Assembly (NCBI GenBank): GCA_963640745.1
Contig: CAVIBB010000039.1
Coordinates: 1-15,063, forward strand
Direction: 5' to 3'
DNA length: 15,063 nt
Source: Paratractidigestivibacter sp963640745
GTDB lineage: Bacteria; Actinomycetota; Coriobacteriia; Coriobacteriales; Atopobiaceae
Below the pieces are notes generated by a model that saw only the letters and a program-made list of their open reading frames with translations, did not search any database and was not told where the DNA came from. Below are positions 6,701 through 13,533 of this stretch, one piece after another. The translations under genes were made by a program, and so were the position numbers. Each line of letters begins with the position of its first letter. Positions within the stretch are counted from its first letter, which is position 1.

Positions 6701-8074
6701 GTGAGCAACGCCAGCACTACCGGCACCAGCGCCCAAGACACCTCAGGTATCCTCTCCGGCTCGCTTTGGCGGGCCGTTCCTATGTTCGCCCTGCCCGTGG
6801 CCGCCACCGGCATCCTCGAGCAGATGAGCAACCTCGTCGATGTCTTCGTCATCGGGCATTTCTCGGCCGACGGCGCCTCGCTCGGCATGGCGGCGGTCGG
6901 GGCCAACTCCCCCATCGTGAGCCTGCTCATCAACCTCTTCGTCGGCATCGCCATCGGCACGAACGTGGTTGTGGCCAACGCCGTGGGCGCGGGCGACGAG
7001 AAGACCGTGCGCAAGGCCGTCCACAGCTCCGTGCTGCTCGCCGGGATCGGCTTCATCGTCGCCCTGGTCGGCGAGGTGTTCGCGGAGCCTTTGCTCGCAG
7101 CCCTCCAGGTTCCTGACGAGACCATGGCGGAAGCCCTTATCTACCTGCGGATTTACCTGCTTGGTATGCCGGCGGTGCTTCTTTATAACTTTGTCGCGTC
7201 GGTGTTCCGCAGCGTCGGCGTCACAAAGATGCCGCTCTTCGCGCTCGCCATCTCGGCCGTGCTCAACGTGGGCCTCGACGCGGCCTTCGTCGCGCTTCTG
7301 GGCTGGGGCACGATGGGCGTGGCCATCGCCACCGTCATCTGCTACTGCGTGAGCGCCGCGTTCCTCACCGCCCAGCTCATGCGGGCCGACGGCCTCATCC
7401 GGCTCGACCTGCGCGAGCTGCGCATCGACGGCCCCGTCGCCCGCGAGATCGTCCGCATCGGCATGCCGGCCGGCGCTCAGGGGGCCATCTTCTCGCTCGC
7501 GAACATCGTGATCCAGGGCTGCATCAACCAGCTCGGAACCACCGTCATGGCGGGCAGCGCAGCAGCCCTCTCCATGGAACAGGTCTTCTATAACCTCATT
7601 AACTCGGTGTGCCAGGCGTGCACGACCTTCGTCGGGCAGTGCAACGGCGCGGGCGACCTCGCGCGTTGCCGCCGCGTCCTCAAGGTCTGCGTCATCGAGG
7701 GGCTCATCTGCACGGGCCTCGTCGCGCTCTTCGCCGTCGTCTTTGGCCAGGCCATCATCCACGTCTTCAACACCGATCCCCAGGTCATCGCCATTGGCTA
7801 CCTGCGCATCTGTGTAATCGTGCCCGCCCACATGTTCAGCTCGCTCTACGAGAACTGCTCGGGCTACCTGCGTGGGTTCGGCATCTCGCTCGTGCCGGCC
7901 CTGCTCACGATGCTGGGGGTCTGCGGCATCCGCCTGCTCTGGGTCGCGTTCGTCTTCCCCGCGGCGCCCGCCTTCCCGACCATCATGGCCGTCTATCCCA
8001 TCAGCCTGGCGACCACGGCGCTGCTCATGCTCGGCGCGCTCGTCCATTACCGCCCCGTCACGAACGCCTCGTAG
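6701..8074 (+). CDS. MATE-family multidrug/toxin efflux transporter
   Basis: MATE proteins export cationic drugs or metabolites in exchange for Na+ or H+. The 457-residue protein is the normal length and has about 12 hydrophobic segments in two related halves. The N-terminal half opens with a MATE-like stretch (MFALPVAATGILEQMSNLVD, from residue 27) and the second half repeats the pattern near GMPAGAQGAIFSLANIVIQG. It looks closest to the NorM/YoeA-like group common in gut bacteria; the substrate is unknown. The start is GTG at 6701, with only a weak AGAAAG-type ribosome site. An ATG at 6781 would cut into the first helix region, so it is less likely. It follows the Rrf2 gene by 78 nt with no clear terminator between, so co-transcription is possible. 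Confidence 0.92.
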   Translation: MSNASTTGTSAQDTSGILSGSLWRAVPMFALPVAATGILEQMSNLVDVFVIGHFSADGASLGMAAVGANSPIVSLLINLFVGIAIGTNVVVANAVGAGDEKTVRKAVHSSVLLAGIGFIVALVGEVFAEPLLAALQVPDETMAEALIYLRIYLLGMPAVLLYNFVASVFRSVGVTKMPLFALAISAVLNVGLDAAFVALLGWGTMGVAIATVICYCVSAAFLTAQLMRADGLIRLDLRELRIDGPVAREIVRIGMPAGAQGAIFSLANIVIQGCINQLGTTVMAGSAAALSMEQVFYNLINSVCQACTTFVGQCNGAGDLARCRRVLKVCVIEGLICTGLVALFAVVFGQAIIHVFNTDPQVIAIGYLRICVIVPAHMFSSLYENCSGYLRGFGISLVPALLTMLGVCGIRLLWVAFVFPAAPAFPTIMAVYPISLATTALLMLGALVHYRPVTNAS

Positions 8075-8079
8075 GCACT

Positions 8080-8216
8080 AACTCTGACTTTTCGCACTTT
8101 AAAATCGAGTCCAACGACTAGCCGTCGGTTATGAGGCCGGATTTTCCCAGTTAAAAGGGTTATTAAACCCGAGGCTACTAGGCGAACCCAGTTTTAAAGT
8201 GCGAAAAGTCAGAGTT
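8080..8216. repeat. 137-bp palindromic element with perfect 25-bp inverted arms (MITE-like)
   Basis: The left arm (8080-8104, starting AACTCTGACTTTTCGC) and right arm (8192-8216) are perfect reverse complements over 25 bp, separated by 87 bp. A further GGCA/TGCC pair flanks the arms with a 2-nt bulge. The interior also pairs in part: an inner GGGTT/AACCC hairpin lies at 8157-8170, and CTAGCC and GGCTACTAG are near-complementary. It has no coding capacity. It begins 5 nt after the MATE stop and lies between convergent genes. No clear target-site duplication is visible. The long AT-rich arms are unlike a standard GC-rich terminator with a T-tract. A MITE or genomic palindromic repeat fits better, though a bidirectional terminator role is possible. 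Confidence 0.75.
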
Positions 8217-8226
8217 TGCCGCGAAA

Positions 8227-8244
8227 TGTCCGCTCAAACGGACA
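8227..8244 (-). terminator. Small hairpin downstream of the RpiR-type gene
   Basis: TGTCCG (8227-8232) and CGGACA (8239-8244) form a perfect 6-bp stem with a 6-nt loop. Read on the minus strand it is followed by TTTCGC, a short T-run. It lies about 85 nt beyond the stop of the regulator gene and could end its transcript. The short stem and short T-run keep confidence low. Confidence 0.35.
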
Positions 8245-8329
8245 AACCCGCCGCCCGATTCGGACCAAACACGAGATCTCCGCCCGCACGATGCCGCCAA
8301 GCGATGCAAATAACGCCCCCTTCGCACCA

Positions 8330-9181
8330 TCACAGCCCCGGCTTGCGGGTATAGGGCAGCGAGTCGCGGATAAAGCCCAGGCTGCGCTCGTAGTCGCCCG
8401 CCACCACGCAGCTGTACAGCGCGTCAAGCACGAACTGCACGGAAATATGCGACGCGAACTGCGTGATGCGGTGCAGCGTGCTTTCCGAGTCCCCTACCAA
8501 AAGATACACGTCTAGCCCCGGGTTCCTCTCGCGGGCCATCGGCGCGCCGATGAGCACCACCGGGGTCTCGCGCGCGGCGAGCAGCGGCAACACCTGCGTC
8601 AGCACGTCGTTCACGCCCGAGTACGTGATGGCCACCGCCACGTGCGTCGCGTCGGAGATGAGCGCGCTTCTTACCTGGCGCTCCTGGCTCTCGTGGCAGG
8701 TGACGGCGCGTCCCGCGGAAAGCAGGCGGTCGGTGAACATCTGCGCAGGATAGAGATTGTGCGACTGCGTGTACACGTCCACGACATCCGCCGCCCGGAG
8801 AAGGTCGGCCGCCCGCGCGAGCTCGCCGGTGTCCAGCACCTCGAGCGTCTCCTCGATGGCGCCCGCGTAGAGCGACTTCAGGCCGCCGCAGACCCGCTCG
8901 GCGCCCCATCCCTCGTCGAAGGGAAAGTCGAAGTCGACGTCCTCGGCACCCTCGCGCCGCGCCGTCGCGCGCGCAAGCTCGACCTTGAGCTCCTTGAAGC
9001 CCTCGAGCCCGAGCTTCTTGCACAGGCGGTGCACCGTGGCGATGGACGTGGCCGAGGCCGCGGCGAGCTCCTTGATGGAGGTCGTTTGGATGCGCTCCCC
9101 CATCGCGAGCACGACGGAGGCGAGCTGGCTCTCGGTCGGGGTGAGGCCCTTGGCCTCCCGCAGGCGCCGCCGGATGTCCAT
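8330..9181 (-). CDS. RpiR/MurR-family transcriptional regulator (HTH + SIS)
   Basis: These regulators bind DNA through an N-terminal HTH and sense phosphosugars with a C-terminal SIS domain. The product has 283 residues. The HTH part covers about residues 1-77 (LTPTESQLASVVL, then SIATVHRLCKKLGLEGFKE, the recognition region). The SIS domain covers about 118-245 and includes YTQSHN and AITYSGVNDVL, the sugar-phosphate binding loops. The frame extends 17 codons further upstream, but the ATG at 9181 is preferred because GAGGGGAG lies 6 nt from it and the protein then begins as usual for the family. It is divergent from a 6-phospho-beta-glucosidase, so it probably controls that gene in response to a glucoside-derived phosphosugar (inference). 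Confidence 0.9.
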   Translation of the reverse strand: MDIRRRLREAKGLTPTESQLASVVLAMGERIQTTSIKELAAASATSIATVHRLCKKLGLEGFKELKVELARATARREGAEDVDFDFPFDEGWGAERVCGGLKSLYAGAIEETLEVLDTGELARAADLLRAADVVDVYTQSHNLYPAQMFTDRLLSAGRAVTCHESQERQVRSALISDATHVAVAITYSGVNDVLTQVLPLLAARETPVVLIGAPMARERNPGLDVYLLVGDSESTLHRITQFASHISVQFVLDALYSCVVAGDYERSLGFIRDSLPYTRKPGL

Positions 9182-9371
9182 CGCAAGCTCCCCTCGCCGT
9201 GGGCGAGAAAACCGTGTCTCAACCCATCTCAAGTATCAAAACGTATCAGCAACACTTTAACCGAACCCGCAACCTGCGAAAAGAAGTGCCAACATTCCTG
9301 ATACCTCGCGCATTCCCCCAACTTTGGGCGATACTAAGCAAGGACGTTTACAACCAACCGATTGGAGCATC
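9182..9371. promoter_or_regulatory. Divergent control region with four GTATC/GATAC half-sites
   Basis: This 190-bp region between the RpiR-type gene and the GH1 gene holds GTATC at 9233-9237 and 9243-9247 (10 bp apart, one helical turn), and the inverse GATAC at 9300-9304 and 9330-9334. A small palindrome, CCCAA-CT-TTGGG, lies at 9317-9328. These are candidate operators for the divergent regulator. I see no convincing -35/-10 pair for either gene. Confidence 0.35.
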
Positions 9372-10814
9372 ATGGCAGACACCACCAAGCGCTTCCCCGA
9401 CGGCTTCCTCTGGGGCGGCGCGACCGCCGCGAACCAGTGCGAGGGCGCCTACGACGTCGATGGCCGCGGCCTCGCCAACGTCGACGTGACCCCGCACGGC
9501 AAGGACCGCTTCGCCGTCGTCGCCGGCGAGCGCAAGATGCTCGACTTCGAGGACGGCTACTACTACCCCGCCCAGACCGGCATCGACTTCTATCACCACT
9601 ACAAGGAGGACATCGCCCTCTTCGCCGAGATGGGCTTCAAGACCTTCCGCATGTCCATCGCCTGGACCCGCATCTTCCCCAACGGCGACGAGGAGACCCC
9701 CAACGAGGCCGGCCTCGCCTTCTACGAGGACGTCTTCCGCACCTGCAAGTCCTACGGCATCGAGCCGCTCGTGACCATCACGCACTTCGACTGCCCGATC
9801 CACCTCATCAAGAAGTACGGCGGCTGGCGCAGCCGCGAGCTCATCGAGTTCTACAAGCGCCTGGCCACCACCCTCTTTACGCGCTACAAGGGCCTCGTTA
9901 AGTACTGGCTCACCTTCAACGAGATCAACATGATCCTCCACCTGCCGTTCATGGGCGCGGGCATCGTGTTCGAGGAGGGCGAGGACCACGACGCCGCCAA
10001 GTACAAGGCCGCCCACAACGAGCTCGTGGCCAGCGCCTGGGCCACCAAGATCGCCCACGAGATCGACCCCGACGTCATGGTCGGCTGCATGATGGCCGCC
10101 GGCACCTACTACCCCTACAGCTGCCGCCCCGAGGACGTGCGCGCCGCCCAGGTCGACACCCAGAAGGAGCTCTGCTTCATCGACGTCCAGGCCCGCGGCA
10201 AGTACCCCAACTCCGCGCTCAAGGACTTCGAGCGCCGTGGCATCGACCTCGGCATGACCGACGAGGACAAGGTGCTTCTTGCCGAGAACACCGTCGACTT
10301 CATCAGCTTCTCTTACTACAACACCCGCTGCTCGGCCGCCCCGGACACCGAGTGCGAGCGCACGAGCGGCAACGCCTTCGCCGGCCCGAAGAACCCCTAC
10401 CTCGGCCAGAGCGAGTGGGGCTGGGCGCTCGACCCGCTGGGCTTCCGCATCACGCTGAACGACATGTATGACCGCTACCAGAAGCCGCTGTTCGTGGTCG
10501 AGAACGGCCTGGGCGCCAAGGACGTCGTCGAGGAGGACGGCTCCGTCAACGACGACTACCGCATCGACTACCTGCGCGCCCACATCGCGGCCATGCGCGA
10601 CGCCGTGGTCGAGGACGGCGTCGACCTCATGGGCTACACCACCTGGGGCCCGATCGACCTCGTCTCCGCCGGCACCGGCGAGATGAGCAAGCGCTACGGC
10701 TTCATCTACGTGGACCGCGACGACGCCGGCAACGGCACCCTCGCCCGCTCCAAGAAGAAGTCCTTCGGCTGGTACAAGAAGGTCATCGCCAGCAACGGCG
10801 CCGACCTCGACTAA
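9372..10814 (+). CDS. GH1 6-phospho-beta-glucosidase
   Basis: This cytoplasmic enzyme hydrolyses 6-phospho-beta-glucosides, the products of PTS uptake of cellobiose-like or aryl-glucoside sugars. It has 480 residues, a usual GH1 length. It begins with FPDGFLWGGATAANQCEGAY, with Gln22 for sugar binding. The acid/base is Glu184 in TFNEIN and the nucleophile is Glu377 in VVENGLG. The late segment KRYGFIYVD (Lys440, Tyr442), with Ser432 ahead of it, is the phosphate-binding loop that separates 6-phospho-glycosidases from plain beta-glucosidases. The ATG at 9372 has GGAG 4 nt upstream; a longer frame from 9324 lacks such support. A strong terminator follows. No PTS gene is directly beside it; the nearest is the EIIBC at 12074. 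Confidence 0.94.
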   Translation: MADTTKRFPDGFLWGGATAANQCEGAYDVDGRGLANVDVTPHGKDRFAVVAGERKMLDFEDGYYYPAQTGIDFYHHYKEDIALFAEMGFKTFRMSIAWTRIFPNGDEETPNEAGLAFYEDVFRTCKSYGIEPLVTITHFDCPIHLIKKYGGWRSRELIEFYKRLATTLFTRYKGLVKYWLTFNEINMILHLPFMGAGIVFEEGEDHDAAKYKAAHNELVASAWATKIAHEIDPDVMVGCMMAAGTYYPYSCRPEDVRAAQVDTQKELCFIDVQARGKYPNSALKDFERRGIDLGMTDEDKVLLAENTVDFISFSYYNTRCSAAPDTECERTSGNAFAGPKNPYLGQSEWGWALDPLGFRITLNDMYDRYQKPLFVVENGLGAKDVVEEDGSVNDDYRIDYLRAHIAAMRDAVVEDGVDLMGYTTWGPIDLVSAGTGEMSKRYGFIYVDRDDAGNGTLARSKKKSFGWYKKVIASNGADLD

Positions 10815-10820
10815 GCGCCA

Positions 10821-10839
10821 CGAAGGGACGGCCCCTTCG
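10821..10839 (+). repeat. Second copy of the GGGAC-type hairpin
   Basis: CGAAGGG and CCCTTCG form a 7-bp stem around loop ACGGC, 6 nt after the GH1 stop. The central 15 nt, AAGGGAC(C/G)GCCCCTT, match the hairpin after sufU at 6093-6115 with one change. This suggests a dispersed intergenic repeat placed after genes. Confidence 0.5.
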
Positions 10840-10861
10840 CTCAATCCCGCGCCGCAATCCC

Positions 10862-10907
10862 CGCGCCCGCCGGCAGCCCACCCGCTGCCGGCGGGCGCGT
10901 TATTTTT
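10862..10907 (+). terminator. Strong intrinsic terminator of the GH1 gene
   Basis: A perfect 15-bp GC-rich stem (10862-10876 with 10885-10899, loop CCCACCCG) is followed by TTATTTTT. This is a classical rho-independent terminator for the plus strand. The stop codon of the convergent AraC-type gene (10900-10902) lies inside the T-tract, so the hairpin also sits directly after that gene, though without a T-run on the minus strand. Confidence 0.9.
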
Positions 10908-11931
10908 GCCGGCGGTACTCGGCCGGCGAGCAGCCGTACGCCTCGCGGAACTTGCGGTAGAAGAAGCTCATGTTCTCGTAGCCCACGGCACGCGCCGCCT
11001 CGCCCACGCTCATGCCGCCCGTGAGCAGCAGGTCCGCCGCATACGCGAGCTTCTGGTCCTGAACGAGCTGCAGGTAGGTCTTGCCGGTCTTGCGCTTGAG
11101 CAGGGCGCTCAGGTAGTTGGGCGTCACAAAGAAGCGCTCGGCGACGCCCTCGAGCGTGCAGGTCAGGTAATGCTCCTGTATGTAGCGCACCACCGCCACG
11201 ACCGATACGCCCGACCCCGAACCCTGCTTCTCTCGCCGCACGTAATCACCCTCGTACACGTTCATGAGCTCGGCGATTATGAGCTGGAAGAGCCGCAGGA
11301 TGATGCGGTTGGCCTGTGTGGACGGCTCGAGGTACTCGCACAGCAGCTCCTGGAAGAACCTTCGCAGGCGGTTGTTGCCCTGGCTGTGGAAGCGCACGTA
11401 GCGGTTGTGATCGGTCTGCTCGTTGAGCGAGCTGATGAGGAAGTCGGCGAGCCAGTCGTCGCCCTCGCGCACCTCCTCCAAACAGCGGCGAAGAAGTCCC
11501 TGCTCGAGGCAGATGGAGACCATGATGTCCTTCTCGCCGAGGGAGCCGACGGCGTGCGGGCAGTCCGAGTCGAGGAGAAGCACCTGGTTCTCGCGCAGCA
11601 GCACGTCGTGGCCGTTGACCTGCTGCGGGCAGCTGCCGCGGTAGACGTAGCTCATCTCAACGTAGGAATGGACGTGCTCGGGCATGGGGTTGAAGCGGGA
11701 ATTGCGCCGGATATAGAGCTCGCGGTCGATGGCGATAGGCGCCCGCGAGCCGAGCGCGGCGCTTCGCTGCAGCGGCAAGGCGAAGACGGCGCTCTTGAGC
11801 CGGATCACCTCACGGCCGTCGAGCAGCTCCTTCTCGCCAATCGCATCCCAGGAATAGCCGCCGCCCGCCCGGTACGCGAGCTCGCTTTCCGACAACTCCG
11901 AGAGCCGGCGGTTGAGCTCCTCGACCTCCAT
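10900..11931 (-). CDS. AraC-family regulator with N-terminal cupin domain
   Basis: AraC-type activators sense a small effector, often a sugar, and bind direct repeats near promoters. The 343-residue protein has an N-terminal segment of about 70 residues, then a cupin-like domain (about 75-145) with His86, His88 and Glu92 in EHVHSYVEM. The C-terminal double HTH (about 244-343) includes LEGVAERFFVTPNYLSALLK and the second recognition part VGYENMSFFYRKFREAYGCS, with the typical ending SPAEYRRQK. The ATG at 11931 is well placed, with AGGAGG (11936-11941) 4 nt away. It is divergent from the PTS EIIBC gene and likely activates it and the hydrolase behind it (inference). Confidence 0.92.
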   Translation of the reverse strand: MEVEELNRRLSELSESELAYRAGGGYSWDAIGEKELLDGREVIRLKSAVFALPLQRSAALGSRAPIAIDRELYIRRNSRFNPMPEHVHSYVEMSYVYRGSCPQQVNGHDVLLRENQVLLLDSDCPHAVGSLGEKDIMVSICLEQGLLRRCLEEVREGDDWLADFLISSLNEQTDHNRYVRFHSQGNNRLRRFFQELLCEYLEPSTQANRIILRLFQLIIAELMNVYEGDYVRREKQGSGSGVSVVAVVRYIQEHYLTCTLEGVAERFFVTPNYLSALLKRKTGKTYLQLVQDQKLAYAADLLLTGGMSVGEAARAVGYENMSFFYRKFREAYGCSPAEYRRQK

Positions 11932-12073
11932 CGCGCCTCCTGCGTCCTCAGCAAATCGTTGATTCGGTCATACTATTCTCCGTTAATCGGATATTACCAC
12001 GGCGATTGAAGCGGTTTAACCTAAAACCACAGAGCAGCTGCTGAACATCAAGGACCATACAAGGGAGAAGGAA
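11932..12073. promoter_or_regulatory. Divergent promoter region of the AraC-type gene and PTS gene
   Basis: A possible plus-strand promoter is TTGATT (11959-11964), a 17-bp spacer, and GTTAAT (11982-11987), each 4 of 6 to consensus. Two near-direct repeats overlap it: GTTGATTCGG (11958-11967) and GTTAATCGG (11982-11990), about 24 bp apart. Such spaced repeats are the usual target shape for AraC-type proteins. A minus-strand TAGTAT at 11975-11970 could be the -10 for the regulator. The PTS gene has a purine-rich ribosome site, AGGGAGAAGGAA, just before its ATG. Confidence 0.35.
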
Positions 12074-13410
12074 ATGGCTAAGGACTACACCGCGCTCGCC
12101 CACGCCGTGGCGGACGCCGTCGGCGGCAAAGAGAACGTCGTGAGCGTCACGAACTGCATGACCAGGCTGCGTTTTGTCCTCAAGGACGACTCTGTGCCCG
12201 ACGAGGCCGCGGTCCGCGCTATCGGCGGCGTCAAGGGCATCATGAACAAGGGCGGTCAGTACCAGATCATCATCGGCACGCACGTCTCCAACGTGACCCC
12301 GCTCGTCCGCTCGTATCTTGGCCTTGCCGAGGATGCGAAGCCGACCGTGGAAAAGGTCGGTCAGGACAGCGCCTGGAACAAGTTCTTCAAGACTATCTCC
12401 GGCTGCATCATGCCGATCCTCGGGCCCATGGTCGGCGGCGGCATCATCAAGGGCGTGCTCGCCCTGCTCGTCACCTTCGGCCTCATGGCAAAGACCGACG
12501 GCGCCTACCTGCTCTGGTACGCGGCCGCCGACGCGGTGCTGTACTTCATGCCCGTGGTCGTGGGCTTCTCGGCCGGCAAGGTCTTCGGCTGCAACCAGTA
12601 CGTGACCGCGGCCATCGGCGCGTCCCTCGTCTACCCCGATCTCATCTCGGCCGTCGCGGCCGAGGGCGGCATCTCGTTCTTCGGCCTGCCCGTCGCCTCC
12701 GCGACCTACTCGAGCACGCTCTTCCCCATCATCCTCGCGGCGCTTCTTGCCAGCTATGTCGAGAAGGGTGCCAAGAAGGTCGTGCCCGAGATGCTGCAGC
12801 TCATGTTCGTCCCCACGATCACCCTCGCCGTGACCGTGCCGTGCGCGTGGCTCGTCATCGGCCCCGTCATGAACGTGCTCTCCGGAATCCTCTCCAGCGC
12901 CACGTCGTTCCTCTTTAGCGCCTGCCCGGTCGTCGCCGGCGTCGTCCTCGGCGCGTTCTGGCAGCTCATCGTCTTGCTCGGCCTGCACGCGGCCTTTGTC
13001 CCCGTCCTTCTCAACAACCTCATGAGCACCGGCTCCGACCCGATGAACGCCGTCATGGGCGTGACCGTCTGGGCGCTTGCCGGCACCGCCCTTGGCTATG
13101 CCCTCAAGATGAAGGACGCCCAGAAGCGCGCCGAGGGCCTCTCCAACGTGGCGACCTGCCTCTGCGGCGTGACCGAGCCCACCATCTACTCCATCGCGCT
13201 TCCGCAGTTCAAGTGCTTCATCGCCGCGATGGTCGGCGGCGGCGTGGGCGGCGGCGTGCTCGCGGCGCTCGGCGGACGCATGTATGCTTGGGTCGGCGAC
13301 GGCCTCTTCCGCNNNNNNNNNNGAGCCTCTACGGCTTCATCGCCTGCGCAGTCGGCGCCGCGACCATCTCCGCCGTCATTTCCTTCGCGGTGGCCGACCC
13401 GGAGAAGTAG
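12074..13410 (+). CDS. PTS EIIBC transporter, glucose/beta-glucoside family (interrupted by assembly gap)
   Basis: This membrane protein imports and phosphorylates a sugar or glycoside. The EIIB domain (about 1-85) has the phosphorylated Cys28 in NCMTRLRF. The EIIC domain begins near 105 with GCIMPILGPMVGGGIIKG and carries several membrane helices and the GVTEPTIYSIALP loop (Glu368). No EIIA domain is fused, so one must come from elsewhere in the genome. A run of ten N (13313-13322) interrupts the gene just after MYAWVGDGLFR. After it the family-like C-terminus SLYGFIACAVGAA continues in another frame to the TAG at 13408-13410. The shift is best explained by a placeholder gap, not a real mutation. 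The gene is divergent from an AraC-type regulator and precedes a hydrolase. Substrate unknown; a beta-glucoside is likely. Confidence 0.9.
13313..13322. other. Assembly gap (10 N) inside the PTS gene
   Basis: Ten undetermined bases join two contigs. To keep the PTS frame the true gap must leave remainder 2 when divided by 3. Relatives usually have about a dozen residues at this point, so the missing stretch is probably some tens of bases and not ten. Confidence 0.95.
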
Positions 13411-13434
13411 CGGCCAAAAAAGCACCCAGCCCAC

Positions 13435-13457
13435 TGCCCCGGGAGATTTCCGGGGCA
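13435..13457 (+). promoter_or_regulatory. Intercistronic hairpin between PTS and hydrolase genes
   Basis: TGCCCCGG and CCGGGGCA form a perfect 8-bp stem around the loop GAGATTT, 25 nt after the PTS stop. No T-tract follows (CACCCC), so it is probably not a full terminator. It may set the relative expression of the two genes or stabilise the upstream mRNA. Confidence 0.45.
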
Positions 13458-13533
13458 CACCCCTATGAAATCGCGACGCTCGGCAAGAAGCCCGTTGCTC
13501 AATGAACCCGACGTCCGACACAAGGAGAACCCC

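Noticed and set aside
13465..13533. In-frame upstream ATG adding 23 residues to the hydrolase
   Set aside because: No ribosome site precedes it, the added peptide is Arg/Ser/Pro-rich without a signal-peptide pattern, and the ATG at 13534 has an ideal AAGGAG.
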